Shown: piece after piece, positions 12,508 to 20,763 of the stretch | How the letters are laid out: every line of letters begins with the position of its first letter | How positions within the stretch are numbered: the stretch's first letter is position 1 | Assembly (NCBI RefSeq): GCF_000499385.1 | Contig: NW_013654299.1 | Location: 1-64,000, forward strand | Origin: Eimeria necatrix | Taxonomy: Eukaryota > Apicomplexa > Conoidasida > Eucoccidiorida > Eimeriidae | DNA length: 64,000 nt | Direction: 5' to 3' | Translations under genes and position numbers: made by a program | Notes under the pieces: model-generated | Told to the model about the DNA's origin: nothing | Databases searched by the model: none | The model's input: only the letters and a program-made list of their open reading frames with translations

Positions 12508-12936
12508 ATTGTTTATTTAATTAATTAGTTAATTGTGAGAAGTGGTTTCAAGTGCGAGGGTTTGGCGCTTCAAGCAGATCGAACCACCTTAAACCCTAAA
12601 CCCTAAACCCTAAACCCTAAACCCTGAACCCTAAACCCTAAACCTTAAACCCTAAACCCTAAACCCTAAGCCTTAAACCCTAAACCCTAAACCCTAACCC
12701 TTAAACCCTAAACCCTAAACCCTAAACCCTAAACCCTAAATGGGAAGTGAAAGTAAATGAAATAAAATACCTTTTTTGTTTTGAAGAAGTCCAAAGAAAG
12801 GAGTACATACACCCCGAGACAGCGGGCCAAATGCATTCTTTTTGCTTCTGCTGCAGTTACTTTACTGATCGGAAAACCCTTTTTTAGGGTTTGGCAAAAC
12901 GACTGCAAGTCCACGCAAATCAAACCCTCGTCGTCT

Positions 12937-12975
<39 letters not shown>

Positions 12976-13857
12976 AGCTGCTGCAGCAGCAGCAGCAGCG
13001 CCAGCGTGTAGGCCTCACGAGCGCATGCGCTAGGCGAAGCTAGCCCTTGAAGCTGCATACAAACCCTAAACCCTAAACCCTAAACCCTAAACCCTAAACC
13101 CTAAACCCTAAACCCTAAACCCTAAACCCCTAAACCCTAAACCCTAAACCCTAAACCCTAAACCCTAAACCCTAAACCCTAAACCCTAAACCCTAAAACA
13201 AAACCCTAAACCCTAAACCCTAAACCCTAAACCCTAAACCCTAAACCCTAAACCCTAAACCCTAAACCGCAAACCCTAAACCCTAAACCCTAAACCCTAA
13301 ACCCTAAACCCTAAACCCTAAACCCTAAGCTGACCACTGCTAAACCCTAAACCCTAAACCCTAAACCCTAAACCCTAAACCCTAGAGCACCTTGAAGCGG
13401 GGCAAACCGAGAACGCCAGCCCCAATTCAACAAAACCCTAAACCCTAAACCCTAAACCCTAAACCCTAAACCCTAAACCCTAAACCCTAAACCCGAAAGC
13501 CTAAACCGTACCCTAAACCCTAAACCCTAAACCCTAAACCCTAAACCCTAAACCCTAAACCCTAAACCCTAAAACTACCCTAAACCCTAAACCCTAAACC
13601 CTAAACCCTAAACCCTAAACCCTAAACCCTAAACCCTAAATACAAACCCTAAACCCTAAACCCTAAACCCTAAACCCTAAACCCTAAACCCTAAACCCTA
13701 AACCCTAAACCCCTAAACCCTAAACCCTAAACCCTAAACCCTAAACCCTAAACCCTAAACCCTAAACCCTAAACCCTAAATTAGGGTGGCCAAAGGGAGA
13801 CACGAAAAGCACCGGAACAATCTGGGAGAAACGGATTAAAGAAAGCAATCACAAATT

Positions 13858-13918
<61 letters not shown>

Positions 13919-14032
13919 AACCCTTTTTAACTCACAAGTCTGTTTGCTGCGTAGGTCAGCTCACTAGGAACTGTTCTGTTGCTGCTTCTGCAAACAATAA
14001 AAGGCTTTATATTATTTGCTTCTTTTTTCACA

Positions 14033-14103
<71 letters not shown>

Positions 14104-14325
14104 AGCAGGGCCTTTGCTGCAGCGCAGCAAATACCCCACAAGCCTGCATGCGCCTTGCATGCGGCCCTCAGGAGAAGCAACAGGAAGTTCCCAAAAGAGG
14201 TCCAGGAGGCCCTTGGGGGCCCCCCCGGGGGGCCCCCCGGGGGGCCCCCTTGGGGGCCCCACAGGGGCCCCCCGGGGGGGCCCCCCGGGGGGGCCCCCCA
14301 GAGGCTGTGGGGCCCTTTTTGGCAT
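2741..14325 (-). CDS. Pol5/MYBBP1A-family (DNA polymerase phi) nucleolar protein, eight exons
   Basis: Members of this family are nucleolar, HEAT-like proteins needed for rRNA synthesis and ribosome biogenesis; polymerase activity is doubtful. Proposed exons (minus strand): 14325-13936, 13052-12771, 12401-12286, 11539-11283, 10618-10513, 9953-9596, 7426-5713 and 5280-2741. All junction phases agree and the sum is 5,763 nt, about 1,920 residues. Family landmarks appear in order: LLDLFWELPVASPEGR (N-terminus); ELTYAANRL joined to LQGLASPSACAREAYTLAL, matching the family pattern RLxxGLxSxREAARLGF; KRMHLARCLGVYVLL; SLTEAAEALEWLWGAF; FHPLLHRLWLSLLRLLL; EEIFCRLWPAIDKRLFGG; GFRAVLLAVYLL; FLRAFVHSLE. 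The start is ATG 14325 in an AAAATGCC context. The least certain border is the exon 6 donor near 9596. Homopolymer runs make it longer than usual for the family. Family membership is firm from motif order; exon borders need cDNA. Confidence 0.82.
5281..5711 (-). other. Intron 7 of the Pol5-like gene
   Basis: The donor GAC GAC G|GTGAGC is at 5712/5711 and the acceptor CTGCAG at 5281. The intron contains TTTA repeats (5598-5650), two CAG/GCT runs and A/T-rich sequence. In-frame read-through would give poly-Q and then a stop, so splicing is required to join the conserved halves. Confidence 0.7.
5713..7426 (-). CDS. Exon 7 of the Pol5/MYBBP1A-like gene (middle)
   Basis: The acceptor TTTTATTTTGCAG|CAC gives HSAALRHRKMLYILEGLLLL. 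This continues the family helix after FLRxLIxxL, where the usual pattern is a DRYLHKAA-type segment. Later segments are LLREAAAATWRCLCVFASRR and ALLQLVGV, matching the family helices before the acidic linker. The acidic stretch ESEGEDTEEESEASSEEEG then precedes a degenerate five- to six-residue repeat, (LN)KSKE, and TPDEALKALLDD, the conserved DEAL/DEAM element. The exon is 1,714 nt with entry in phase 0 and exit in phase 1. Poly-A, poly-S, poly-Q and poly-L runs break up the fold. Confidence 0.78.
5850..5890 (-). repeat. 15-bp tandem repeat coding Asn-Lys-Ser-Lys-Glu-Leu
   Basis: Around 5785-5895 a short A/T-rich unit (TTTGATTTATTTAATTC-like on the plus strand) is repeated about seven times inside exon 7. 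On the coding strand it reads NKSKEL/NNSKEL units just before the conserved DEALKALLDD segment. It is a coding minisatellite, unlike the surrounding trinucleotide runs. Confidence 0.7.
7477..7502. repeat. (TA)n dinucleotide tract
   Basis: About 13 TA units followed directly by a run of about 16 CAG codons, both inside intron 6 of the Pol5-like gene. Confidence 0.85.
7790..7920. repeat. (TAGC)n tetranucleotide array
   Basis: Interrupted CTAG/GCTA tetranucleotide array with CAGCAGTTGCTGCTG islands repeated at about 60-bp spacing. GCTAGC is self-complementary, so the array can fold on itself. It lies in intron 6 of the Pol5-like gene. Confidence 0.85.
8180..8345 (+). repeat. Degenerate telomere-like (TTTAGGG)n
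   Basis: About six clean heptamers at 8180-8220, then degenerate copies with GGGTTTGG variants to 8345. Within intron 6 of the Pol5-like gene, but on the strand that puts CCCTAAA in the transcript, opposite to introns 1 and 2. Confidence 0.85.
8569..8722. repeat. GGGGGCCCCC palindromic array
   Basis: At least twelve near-copies of a G5C5 palindrome spaced 10-14 bp. It is one of four such clusters in the R segment. Here it falls in intron 6, so it is apparently non-coding. Confidence 0.85.
8807..9555. repeat. A/purine-rich strand-biased tract
   Basis: Long A-rich plus strand built from AAAATAAAT, AAAGAAATTAAA and similar units, with few C residues. Blocks of about 50-60 bp near 9330-9500 repeat with small changes. 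In the Pol5-like transcript (minus strand) it is a pyrimidine-rich intron segment. Confidence 0.7.
9774..9900. repeat. GGGGGCCCCC array inside coding exon 6
   Basis: Nine or more G5C5 palindromes lie within proposed exon 6 of the Pol5-like gene. They stay in frame and code Gly-Pro-Gln/Lys-Gly units between two conserved segments (KRLFGG and GSLQNMCVGF). The reading frame from the exon 6 acceptor through the array to the following conserved block is uninterrupted. Confidence 0.75.
9985..10018 (+). repeat. Short telomere-like (TTTAGGG)n
   Basis: About five heptamers in intron 5 of the Pol5-like gene, just upstream (in transcript order) of the TTTCCTCTTTCAG acceptor of exon 6. Confidence 0.85.
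10080..10507. repeat. (TTTA)n and (TTAA)n-type A/T arrays
   Basis: TTTA array at 10080-10195, AATA-rich sequence to 10395, then a TTAATTAA array to 10507. All within intron 5 of the Pol5-like gene; exon 5 starts immediately beyond at 10513. Confidence 0.8.
10656..10872. repeat. (TAGC)n tetranucleotide array
   Basis: More than 200 bp of CTAGCTAGCTGG-type units, the second such array in the window. It lies in intron 4 of the Pol5-like gene, upstream of the exon 5 acceptor. Confidence 0.85.
10880..11275. repeat. Purine-rich AAAGAATTAAAA tract
   Basis: About 400 bp of A/G-rich plus strand in roughly 17-bp units. It forms most of the remainder of intron 4, where the transcript strand is pyrimidine-rich (TTTTTAATTC units). 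Confidence 0.7.
11545..11995. repeat. AAATAAAAAG pentamer/decamer tract
   Basis: At 11545-11630 the unit AAAAGAAATA is repeated about nine times, then becomes a degenerate purine-rich tract with repeated AAGAATAAAAAGGA units near 11840-11900. Part of intron 3 of the Pol5-like gene. Confidence 0.75.
12033..12275. repeat. (TTTAA)n and (TTTA)n arrays
   Basis: TTTAATTTAATT units at 12033-12125, then TTTA at 12145-12275, ending directly at the exon 3 donor AC|GTAGGC (12286/12285). Confidence 0.8.
12407..12512. repeat. (AAAT)n array
   Basis: AAATAAAT repeat that abuts the exon 3 acceptor (TTTATTTTTATTTTCAG on the minus strand). The repeat itself supplies the pyrimidine-rich sequence in front of the AG. 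Confidence 0.8.
12589..12739 (-). repeat. Telomere-like array in intron 2
   Basis: About 21 CCCTAAA units on the plus strand, with a few CCTTAAA and CCCTGAA variants. Being in intron 2 of a minus-strand gene, the transcript would carry UUUAGGG repeats. Confidence 0.85.
13062..13788 (-). repeat. Large telomere-like array filling intron 1
   Basis: Roughly 730 bp of CCCTAAA heptamers, about 95 copies, broken by a few short unique inserts (for example near 13332 and 13385-13430). It ends eight bases before the exon 2 acceptor TGTATGCAG. The G-rich strand is the transcribed (mRNA-sense) strand. Confidence 0.92.
13859..13920. repeat. (AAAT)n array
   Basis: About 15 tetranucleotide units just inside the exon 1 donor CTT|GTGAGT of the Pol5-like gene. 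Confidence 0.85.
14206..14309. repeat. GGGGGCCCCC array in exon 1
   Basis: Eight or so G5C5 palindromes, coding GGPPGGPPRGAP-type sequence directly after the start MPKRAPQPL and before the conserved LLDLFWELP of the Pol5-like protein. Confidence 0.8.
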
Positions 14326-14523
14326 TTTGGATGCAGCAAAAAGAAAAGAATTGGAAAAGGAGCTGCTGGAGGTCTAGAAGGCAAAAAGAAGAAAAGTTAT
14401 TTCATTATTTGGTTGGGAAATTGGAAAAGAAAAAGAAAGAAATAAATGAAAGTCTTGCGGAGAAAAGGGAAGGAAAAGGTGGCCAAAAAGAGAGCCAGGA
14501 GGCTAGAAATGAGGCCTCAAAAG

Positions 14524-14570
14524 CTAGGGTTTAGGGTTTAGGGTTTAGGGTTTAGGGTTTAGGGTTTGGG
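14524..14570 (+). repeat. Telomere-like (TTTAGGG)n
   Basis: About six heptamers, roughly 200 bp upstream of the Pol5-like start codon. Confidence 0.85.
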
Positions 14571-15060
14571 GGCTTCTTGCCCCACAGGGAGGCCAGTGGG
14601 TTAGCTGTTTTTTGGCCGCGAAAGAAAACAATTATTTATTTTGGAGTTTAAAATAAATTTAAAAAGATAAGAGAGGCGCAGAAGGCGGGAGAAAGCGGAG
14701 AAAAAAGAAAGGCAAAGCAGCAGCTAATTTGCATGCAGCAGGAGTTCTCGAGAGTTCCGATTTGTGCAAAAGCGGCTGATCTTTGGAGGAAAAGGTGTCT
14801 GTACACCTCAAAAAGGATTTATTTATCTTTTTAAATCAAATAAGATATTGATTTTCGCGAAAAGAATTATTTTAATCCGCGATTTGCAGCAGGAGCTGCT
14901 CGCTGCGCAAAGTCGCAGCAGCAGCCCCGGCTGCGGACCTACAGCTGCTGCTGACGGCCTCTCACGCTGAGACCCCAGTTTTGAACAAATATTTGCATTT
15001 TAAATGATTTGAATGAACTCGGGAGTTTCGCAACTGCTGGGCAGACACTCCACGGTTTCG

Positions 15061-15074
15061 GGTGTACGTACACC
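15061..15074. promoter_or_regulatory. Perfect palindrome GGTGTACGTACACC
   Basis: Perfect 14-bp self-complementary site. Other perfect copies are at 15324, 16200, 16749, 16956, 18886 and 21171. A role as a binding site is inference; apicomplexan AP2 factors are known to use short palindromic sites including GTAC-containing ones. Confidence 0.6.
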
Positions 15075-15266
15075 TCGACGGCGGCGGCTCTGTTCGGCGC
15101 CTGCATGCGCGAACTTGGGGTGTATAGGCAGCTCTTTGGGCCGTTTCGACGGTTAAAATCTTTTCTTTTCGACTTTTCTGCAAAGCATTTGCAAAAAGGA
15201 GCCTCTGGGGCGCAGTAAAACGCGAAAAGACTGAGTTTTAGCCCCTGCTGCAGCCGCTGCTGCTGC

Positions 15267-15299
<33 letters not shown>

Positions 15300-15323
15300 C
15301 CCGCAGCCCCTGCGGAGCCCTGG

Positions 15324-15337
15324 GGTGTACGTACACC
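15324..15337. promoter_or_regulatory. Perfect palindrome GGTGTACGTACACC
   Basis: Second perfect copy in the divergent intergenic region, 263 bp from the copy at 15061, immediately beside a GCT run. Confidence 0.6.
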
Positions 15338-15527
15338 GCGGAACAGCGAAAATGAGCCGCGACCAGCAGCTGCAAACTTCCTGCACTTCTGTTTATAATG
15401 ATTACAAACTTTGTCTCAGCAGCTCCAACAGAAACCCGCAAAAGTGCCAAGACTTTCTTCCTTCCCTCCGCTCTTGCGAGAAAAGGTGATTTCACTGCCG
15501 CCGCTCTTCCTCGCGGTTGGGCCGAGG

Positions 15528-15570
15528 GTTTAGGGTTTAGGGTTTAGGGTTTAGGGTTTAGGGTTTGGGG
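15528..15570 (+). repeat. Telomere-like (TTTAGGG)n
   Basis: About six heptamers ending in GGTTTGGGG variants. Confidence 0.85.
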
Positions 15571-16199
15571 TTTGAGTCTCGTTGAGTTTGGGGCAGAAGA
15601 GATATAGATGAAGCAAAAGCAAAGCAAATAAACAAACAATTAAATCAAATCAAATTAATTAAATCAAATTAAAGTAATTAGTTCAATTAAATCAAATAAA
15701 AGAAGGTAAAATAAAATAAAATAAAATAAAATAAAATAAAATAAAATAAGTTTTATTTCTTTTATTTGCATGCAGTTTGAAAGTCTCTTACTGCATCAAC
15801 GAGACCCAAAATTTGATGAACTGCGCGAGGTGAGGCTTTTCATTTTAATTAAATTAATTTAAATTCATTTTTATTTTTGTTTTAATTTTTTTAAAATGTT
15901 TTTCCATTTGTTTGTTTTGTTTTAATTCATTTAAATTAGTTTCTTGTGTTACTTTAATTCTTTTAAATTTATTTTATTTGTTGTTTTACTTTTATTTGTC
16001 TTTCTTTTCGTGCAACACCAAATAGCCCCTCTTCGAGATATTTGTTTGTTTTGTTTTATTTAATTTCATGTTTGTCCGTTTAAATTGTTTAAATTTCAAC
16101 AAATGATTAAAAGTCAACAAATGATTTAAATGTCTTTCATTTCATTTAAATTTATTTCAAAACTCATCTGCAAACATGCATCTGTGTGTGCACATTTGA

Positions 16200-16213
16200 G
16201 GTGTACGTACACC
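16200..16213. promoter_or_regulatory. Perfect palindrome GGTGTACGTACACC upstream of the CX9C gene
   Basis: Lies about 220 bp upstream of the ATG at 16432 and 30 bp after a TGCAT-containing stretch (near 16177). Both position and symmetry suit a transcription-factor site; this is inference. Confidence 0.5.
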
Positions 16214-16366
16214 CGGTGGCCGTGACTTTGCGTTCTTTCTGTCGCGTTTTTTCGCGCGAAAGTGCCGTTTAAAACATTCAAAATGAGGCCATTAAAAGCC
16301 GTTTAAAACATTCAAATAAAGGCCATTAAAAGGCACTAAAGGCGGCTCATAAAGGGAAATAAAGCT

Positions 16367-16398
16367 GCATTTAAAGCTGCATTTAAAGCTGCATTTAA
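16367..16398 (+). repeat. Three tandem AAAGCTGCATTT units
   Basis: A 12-bp unit (AAAGCTGCATTT) repeated three times just upstream of the CX9C gene start. The core TGCAT is half of the common apicomplexan AP2 motif. Confidence 0.6.
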
Positions 16399-16407
16399 AA
16401 GGAAGGT

Positions 16408-16431
16408 GACCACTGGTCCTGACCACTGGTC
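16408..16431. promoter_or_regulatory. Two GACCACTGGTC near-palindromes abutting the start codon
   Basis: GACCACTGGTC occurs at 16408-16418 and again at 16421-16431, ending exactly at the ATG of the 103-residue gene. The inverse form GACCAGTGGTC is at about 23599. Could be a translation-leader or core-promoter element, or chance duplication. Confidence 0.45.
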
Positions 16432-16743
16432 ATGCCGCGCAGGAAACCCGACCGCAACGTCTGCGCCAAAGAATTCATCTTGATGAGAGAATGCAACAGA
16501 CCCGGGGGCCCCCAGTTGTTAATAACAAATGAGGGCAGGGGGGCCCCCCGTTATGAGATTAACCCAAGTCATTTGCCCCTTTTTAACTCCATTTCCGCGG
16601 ACTTGGGGCCCGCGGAGGCCCCCAAGAGAGACAGAAAACGCATGCAGTCTCTTATTCAAGAAATGAAAAAAGAATTTAATGCAAAAGCCTTCGACTTCGT
16701 TCCCTACAAGTTCGAGTCCTTTCGCCCCAACCCCGGCAAGTGA
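16432..16743 (+). CDS. Small CX9C-containing protein, 103 residues
   Basis: Intronless open frame with ATG 16432 and stop TGA 16741. Codon use and composition are normal, unlike the homopolymer frames around it. It starts MPRRKPDRNVCAKEFILMREC, where two cysteines are spaced by nine residues (CX9C). That is half of the twin CX9C signature of many small mitochondrial intermembrane-space and respiratory-complex proteins. No second cysteine pair is present. The remainder has an RYEINPSHLPLF segment and a basic helix (KRDRKRMQSLIQEMKKEF). I therefore call it a CX9C-like conserved hypothetical; mitochondrial location is inference. GGGGGCCCCC-like clusters also occur inside the gene, coding RPGGPQ and GRGAPR. 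It is divergent from the Pol5-like gene. Confidence 0.65.
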   Translation: MPRRKPDRNVCAKEFILMRECNRPGGPQLLITNEGRGAPRYEINPSHLPLFNSISADLGPAEAPKRDRKRMQSLIQEMKKEFNAKAFDFVPYKFESFRPNPGK

Positions 16744-17136
16744 CCTCGGGTGTACGTACACCGCAAAGAGGCGAAGCAGGAAAGGTTTCGCCACTTTGTG
16801 CGGTGTACATACACCCGAGAAACGGCAAAAACAAGAACATTTACTGCTGCAAAAAAAAACAAAAGTTCTCATTCAAAAATTCCAACAAAAACGACAAAAA
16901 TCCGCAAAAGTGAAGACCCAGGCCGCCGCCGACGCTCCGGTGTACAGGCAGCTCGGGTGTACGTACACCTCAAGTCCAGCGCTGGGGTGTATAGGCAGCT
17001 AAAAGCAGCCAATTGAGCAGCAGCAGCAGCAATCCAGAAAAGCCGCTTTCGCGAAAACAACTAAAACTCCAAAAGACCTTTTTACTTTTGTTTTTACTTC
17101 TATTATTAATTCCACTTTTCCGGATTTGGATAGCCC

Positions 17137-17224
17137 AGTTTCCTCTCTTAGAACAATTAGAGATATATATATTTATATATAGTTTCCTCTCTTAGAACAA
17201 TTAGAGATATATATATTTATATAT
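17137..17224. repeat. 44-bp direct tandem duplication
   Basis: A unit starting AGTTTCCTCTCTTAGAACAA and ending in TATATATTTATATAT occurs twice head to tail with no difference I can see. Confidence 0.8.
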
Positions 17225-17418
17225 ATTTAATATATTTGTGCATATATATATATATGCATTTATTCATGCATTTACAAGTGCATTTATATAATCGCAATAG
17301 ATTTACAGCTAAGAAGCACACTTGCTTATTGTGCTTGTAGGCTGTACGTACACCCCATTGGGGCTGATTGCATGCATGCAAATTAATTTATTGAAATCTA
17401 CTAAAGCTTTCTGTATGT

Positions 17419-17441
17419 GCTCAATAGATTTGTATATATAC

Positions 17442-17500
<59 letters not shown>
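17419..17500. repeat. (AT)n microsatellite
   Basis: More than 30 AT units with one break; further shorter ATAT tracts continue to about 17720. Confidence 0.9.
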
Positions 17501-17504
<4 letters not shown>

Positions 17505-17836
17505 TATAACATATATATATGGACTACAAATGTTTGGAATATATATAATTAAATATACTACATAATTAAATTCTAAAAAGGGAATGTTCTATTTATATAT
17601 AATGCGTATGCTTAAATGTGTACTATAAATATTCAATATATATATTAAAGACATTATATGAAAGAGAAATAGAATAAATATGTAATTATATATATATACT
17701 ATATATATAATGCGAACTATAAATATTATTTATTTGTACTTCGAAGGCTTCCAAAAATAATTCGGTTGCACACAAACGCCCAACGATACACCTAAGCACA
17801 AAGGTCCCCGTAAGTAGCAGAAGCAGCAGCAGCACC

Positions 17837-17870
<34 letters not shown>

Positions 17871-18014
17871 CCGGCAGCAGCAGCAGCAGCAGTCGCAGCA
17901 GCTGTCGAGGCAGCAGTCGCAGCGGCAGTGAACAACAGGAGTTACAGTAGCAGCAGCAGCACCACACCAATAACTGCACCACCAGCAGCAGTAGGAACTG
18001 CATCACCTGTATCG

Positions 18015-18062
<48 letters not shown>

Positions 18063-18068
18063 GCAGAA

Positions 18069-18102
<34 letters not shown>

Positions 18103-19875
18103 AAGCTCCAGCAGCAGCAAGTTTTGAAATCCTTATTACCTAAATGTAATTAAGTGGTAAAGCACTTTAAATAATATTTATATAGTTATATAGTATTTTC
18201 ATACTACAAAAATGCATGCTTAGAAATGCATGCAAAGAAAGCCCCGCAAGCAGCAGCAGCAACTGTCCAAAAGAGAAGTTGCAACAAATAAAATGTGAGA
18301 TTAATCTACAATAAATTATTTTATTTTTTGAAGTTAGCCTAAAGTTTGATGCAGATTATAATCTGCAATAAAGTACCATTTCTTGTTCAGATTAATTAAT
18401 TTGAAAAAACAACAAATAAAATAAACAAAATCTCATTTATAAAGTACCTTCTGATTCTAATAATATAAATTCAGCGAATCGCCAGTATTGACTATTTGGG
18501 AACTAATTATTAAAATTCACTTGGCCTATTAAATAATTAAATAAAATGTTCCAAAGGCATCCGCAGTTATTTTTTTGAATTAAACATTTAAATAAATAAA
18601 TTAAAATTGTTAAATTCAAAAACAAACAGTTACGCACTTCCGCTAGACTGCCATTTGCCTTCTAGCGGCCACAAAGCGCCGTTTAGGAAATTACGCTGAG
18701 TCCAAAAAGTGGAATTTTAAAGAAATTCGAAGCCCCGGAGCAGCAGCTCCCAATTAAACATTATAAATATATAAATAAAATAAATATCTATTTATATATC
18801 CGCGAGAATTATTTGTTTCGGGATTTTTTCTGGCTAATTCAATTCTGACCAATCTCGAGGCGGAGGCGCATGCATTGCAAGTTCGGGTGTACGTACACCC
18901 CAGCAGTCGCTGCAGCCGTTTCCAATTTCTTTTGCCACTTCGCTTTTGCACTTGCATGCAATAGACGACACATTTATATAATTTTATGAATATAAACATG
19001 AATTTATATTTTAAAATTATTTATTCTGCATATATACTCATTTATATCTACAAAAGTTCACAGCACCCCCACGCCCGCCTGTTGCACTCGATGGTCCGGC
19101 GTTGTATAGCTGCAGATATATATAATTTATAGTTTATAAATGTGCATAAATAAATAAATATAAATATAAGCACAAATATAAATACAAATATAAATATATA
19201 TATCCACAACACCTTAGTTTGCATGCACGCGCAGAGTCTGTACACCTCCGCACTGCATGAACACCTGTAATTACAGTAGATATGCAGAATATTATTTATG
19301 TACATCCACAATGCGTTACACATTAATATTTATGTTTACATTCATATTTAAATTTGGATTTATATTTATATTTATATTTATTTACTTATGTCCTTCGCAT
19401 GCAGTGTCTATGCTGCACCAGTGCCTCTTGTGCTGTACGTACACCCGGGAGCAGCAGCTCTTTGCCGCTGACAAACCCCTCACACCTCACAGCAGCAAAC
19501 AACACATAAACAAATAATAAACAAATTAATTATTTCATTTATTAATCACGTCCTCCCCCTTCGCCAGAGACGCTAACGGGAACCCTCCTGCTGCACCAAA
19601 AACGCCCAGTCAGCTGCAGCAGCAGCTGCTGCTGCTGCGGCACTAGAGCTGCAGCAGCAGCTGCTTCTGCTGCTGCTGCGGCGGCAGCTGCTGCTGCAGC
19701 TACTCCTGCTGCTGCTACTGCTACTTCAGCAGCAGCTACTGCTGCTGCTACTTCAGCATCAGCTGCTGGCGCTGCTGCTGCTGCTTCTGGTGCTGCGGTC
19801 GTGTCCGGTGCTGCTGCTGCTTCTGCTGCTGCAGGACATGCAGCAGCTGCTGCTGCTTGTCGGCTGCTGCTGCAG

Positions 19876-20395
19876 CTACAGCGCATCTTCTAGTTTGAGT
19901 TCTCTAGGCGGCCCTTGCTGCTGCGGACCCTCTGTCTGCTGCCCGCGCTGCTGCTGCTCGCTGCCGTCTTGCTGCTGCTGCTGCTGCTCCCGCTGCTGCG
20001 GCTCCAGGGCGTCCTCAAGCTTCAGCTCGCCGCTTTCTTCTGCTGCTCCTGCTGCTGCTGCTGCTGCTGCTTCCTCGGGGTCATGCATGCCATCCCCGAA
20101 GAGGTCATCTCGAACTTCATCATCAGTCTTTGAAAGACTTCTCCAAGCACTTCCCAGCCTCTTCCCCAAGTTACTTGCTGTTTTTTTGGCCTTCTTTTTG
20201 AAATTACCAAATGCACCTTTTACCCCCATTTTTAGCTGCTGCACTGCAGACTGCCCCCTTTCTTTCCACTCCGCCAACTTCGCCTTTAAGTCCTCTAAAT
20301 GGCTATTTGCTGCTTTCTTTGTGTCATCCCAGAAGGCCTTAGCGTCTTCTGCACTTGGGGGGGTTGCTTCATCTTCTTCGGGCTCGTCAGACTCG

Positions 20396-20448
<53 letters not shown>

Positions 20449-20725
20449 CGCGCTGCTGGCGCTGGACGCGGCCGCAGAGCCCGTCTGCAGCAGCGCTGCA
20501 GCACCCTCCCCACCCTCAGCAGCTAATACTGCCTTTTGGAGTTCTTTAATTTTATTTTCTTCTTTTTGCAAAAATCCCGAAAAAGCTGTCTTCACTTCTC
20601 CCTCCAGCTGCGCAGCAGAAACAGCCCCCGAAGCCACCCGCTGCTGCAGCTCGGCAAAGGCCGTGGCCTCGTCTTCCTCCAAAGAGGTCGTGTTCAGCTT
20701 GTCAGCAACAGCAGCAGCAGCAGGC

Positions 20726-20763
<38 letters not shown>

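Larger units (their letters stand above)
14326..16431. other. Intergenic between divergent genes (Pol5-like and CX9C gene)
   Basis: About 2.1 kb that should contain two divergent promoters. Visible contents: TTTAGGG patches at 14524-14570 and 15528-15570; a TGCATGCA octamer near 14732; three GGTGTACGTACACC palindromes (15061, 15324, 16200) and a variant near 14793; a (AAAAT)n run near 15710-15750; A/T-rich sequence. Short open frames here overlap the palindromes or CAG runs and I do not support any as a gene. Confidence 0.6.
16744..19875. other. Intergenic, palindrome- and microsatellite-rich
   Basis: No gene I can support. It holds palindromes at 16749, 16956 and 18886 plus variants near 16801, 17341 and 19433; GGTGTATAGGCAGC-type motifs at about 16939 and 16986; a 44-bp tandem duplication (17137-17224); an (AT)n tract (17419-17500); a CAG block (17815-18120) whose plus-strand frame ends FEILIT; A/T-rich unique sequence; and a GCT block (19610-19875) that is the 3' flank of the next minus-strand gene. 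Confidence 0.6.

Noticed and set aside
13062..13788. The long AAACCCT array as a true chromosome end
   Set aside because: Conserved exons of one gene lie on both sides and the array is interrupted by unique bases, so it is interstitial.
14962..15218. Short frames on both strands containing CTYT or VYRQL sequences
   Set aside because: The recurring residues are translations of the palindromic DNA motif in unrelated frames, not a protein family.
17686..18143. Poly-Leu (minus) or poly-Ala (plus) gene at the CAG block
   Set aside because: Short non-repeat flanks on either strand show no splice logic or motif; could be an exon but unsupported.
19542..19886. Poly-Ala frame downstream of the secreted-protein gene
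   Set aside because: Different frame, begins inside the upstream gene's stop region; read as 3' flank.
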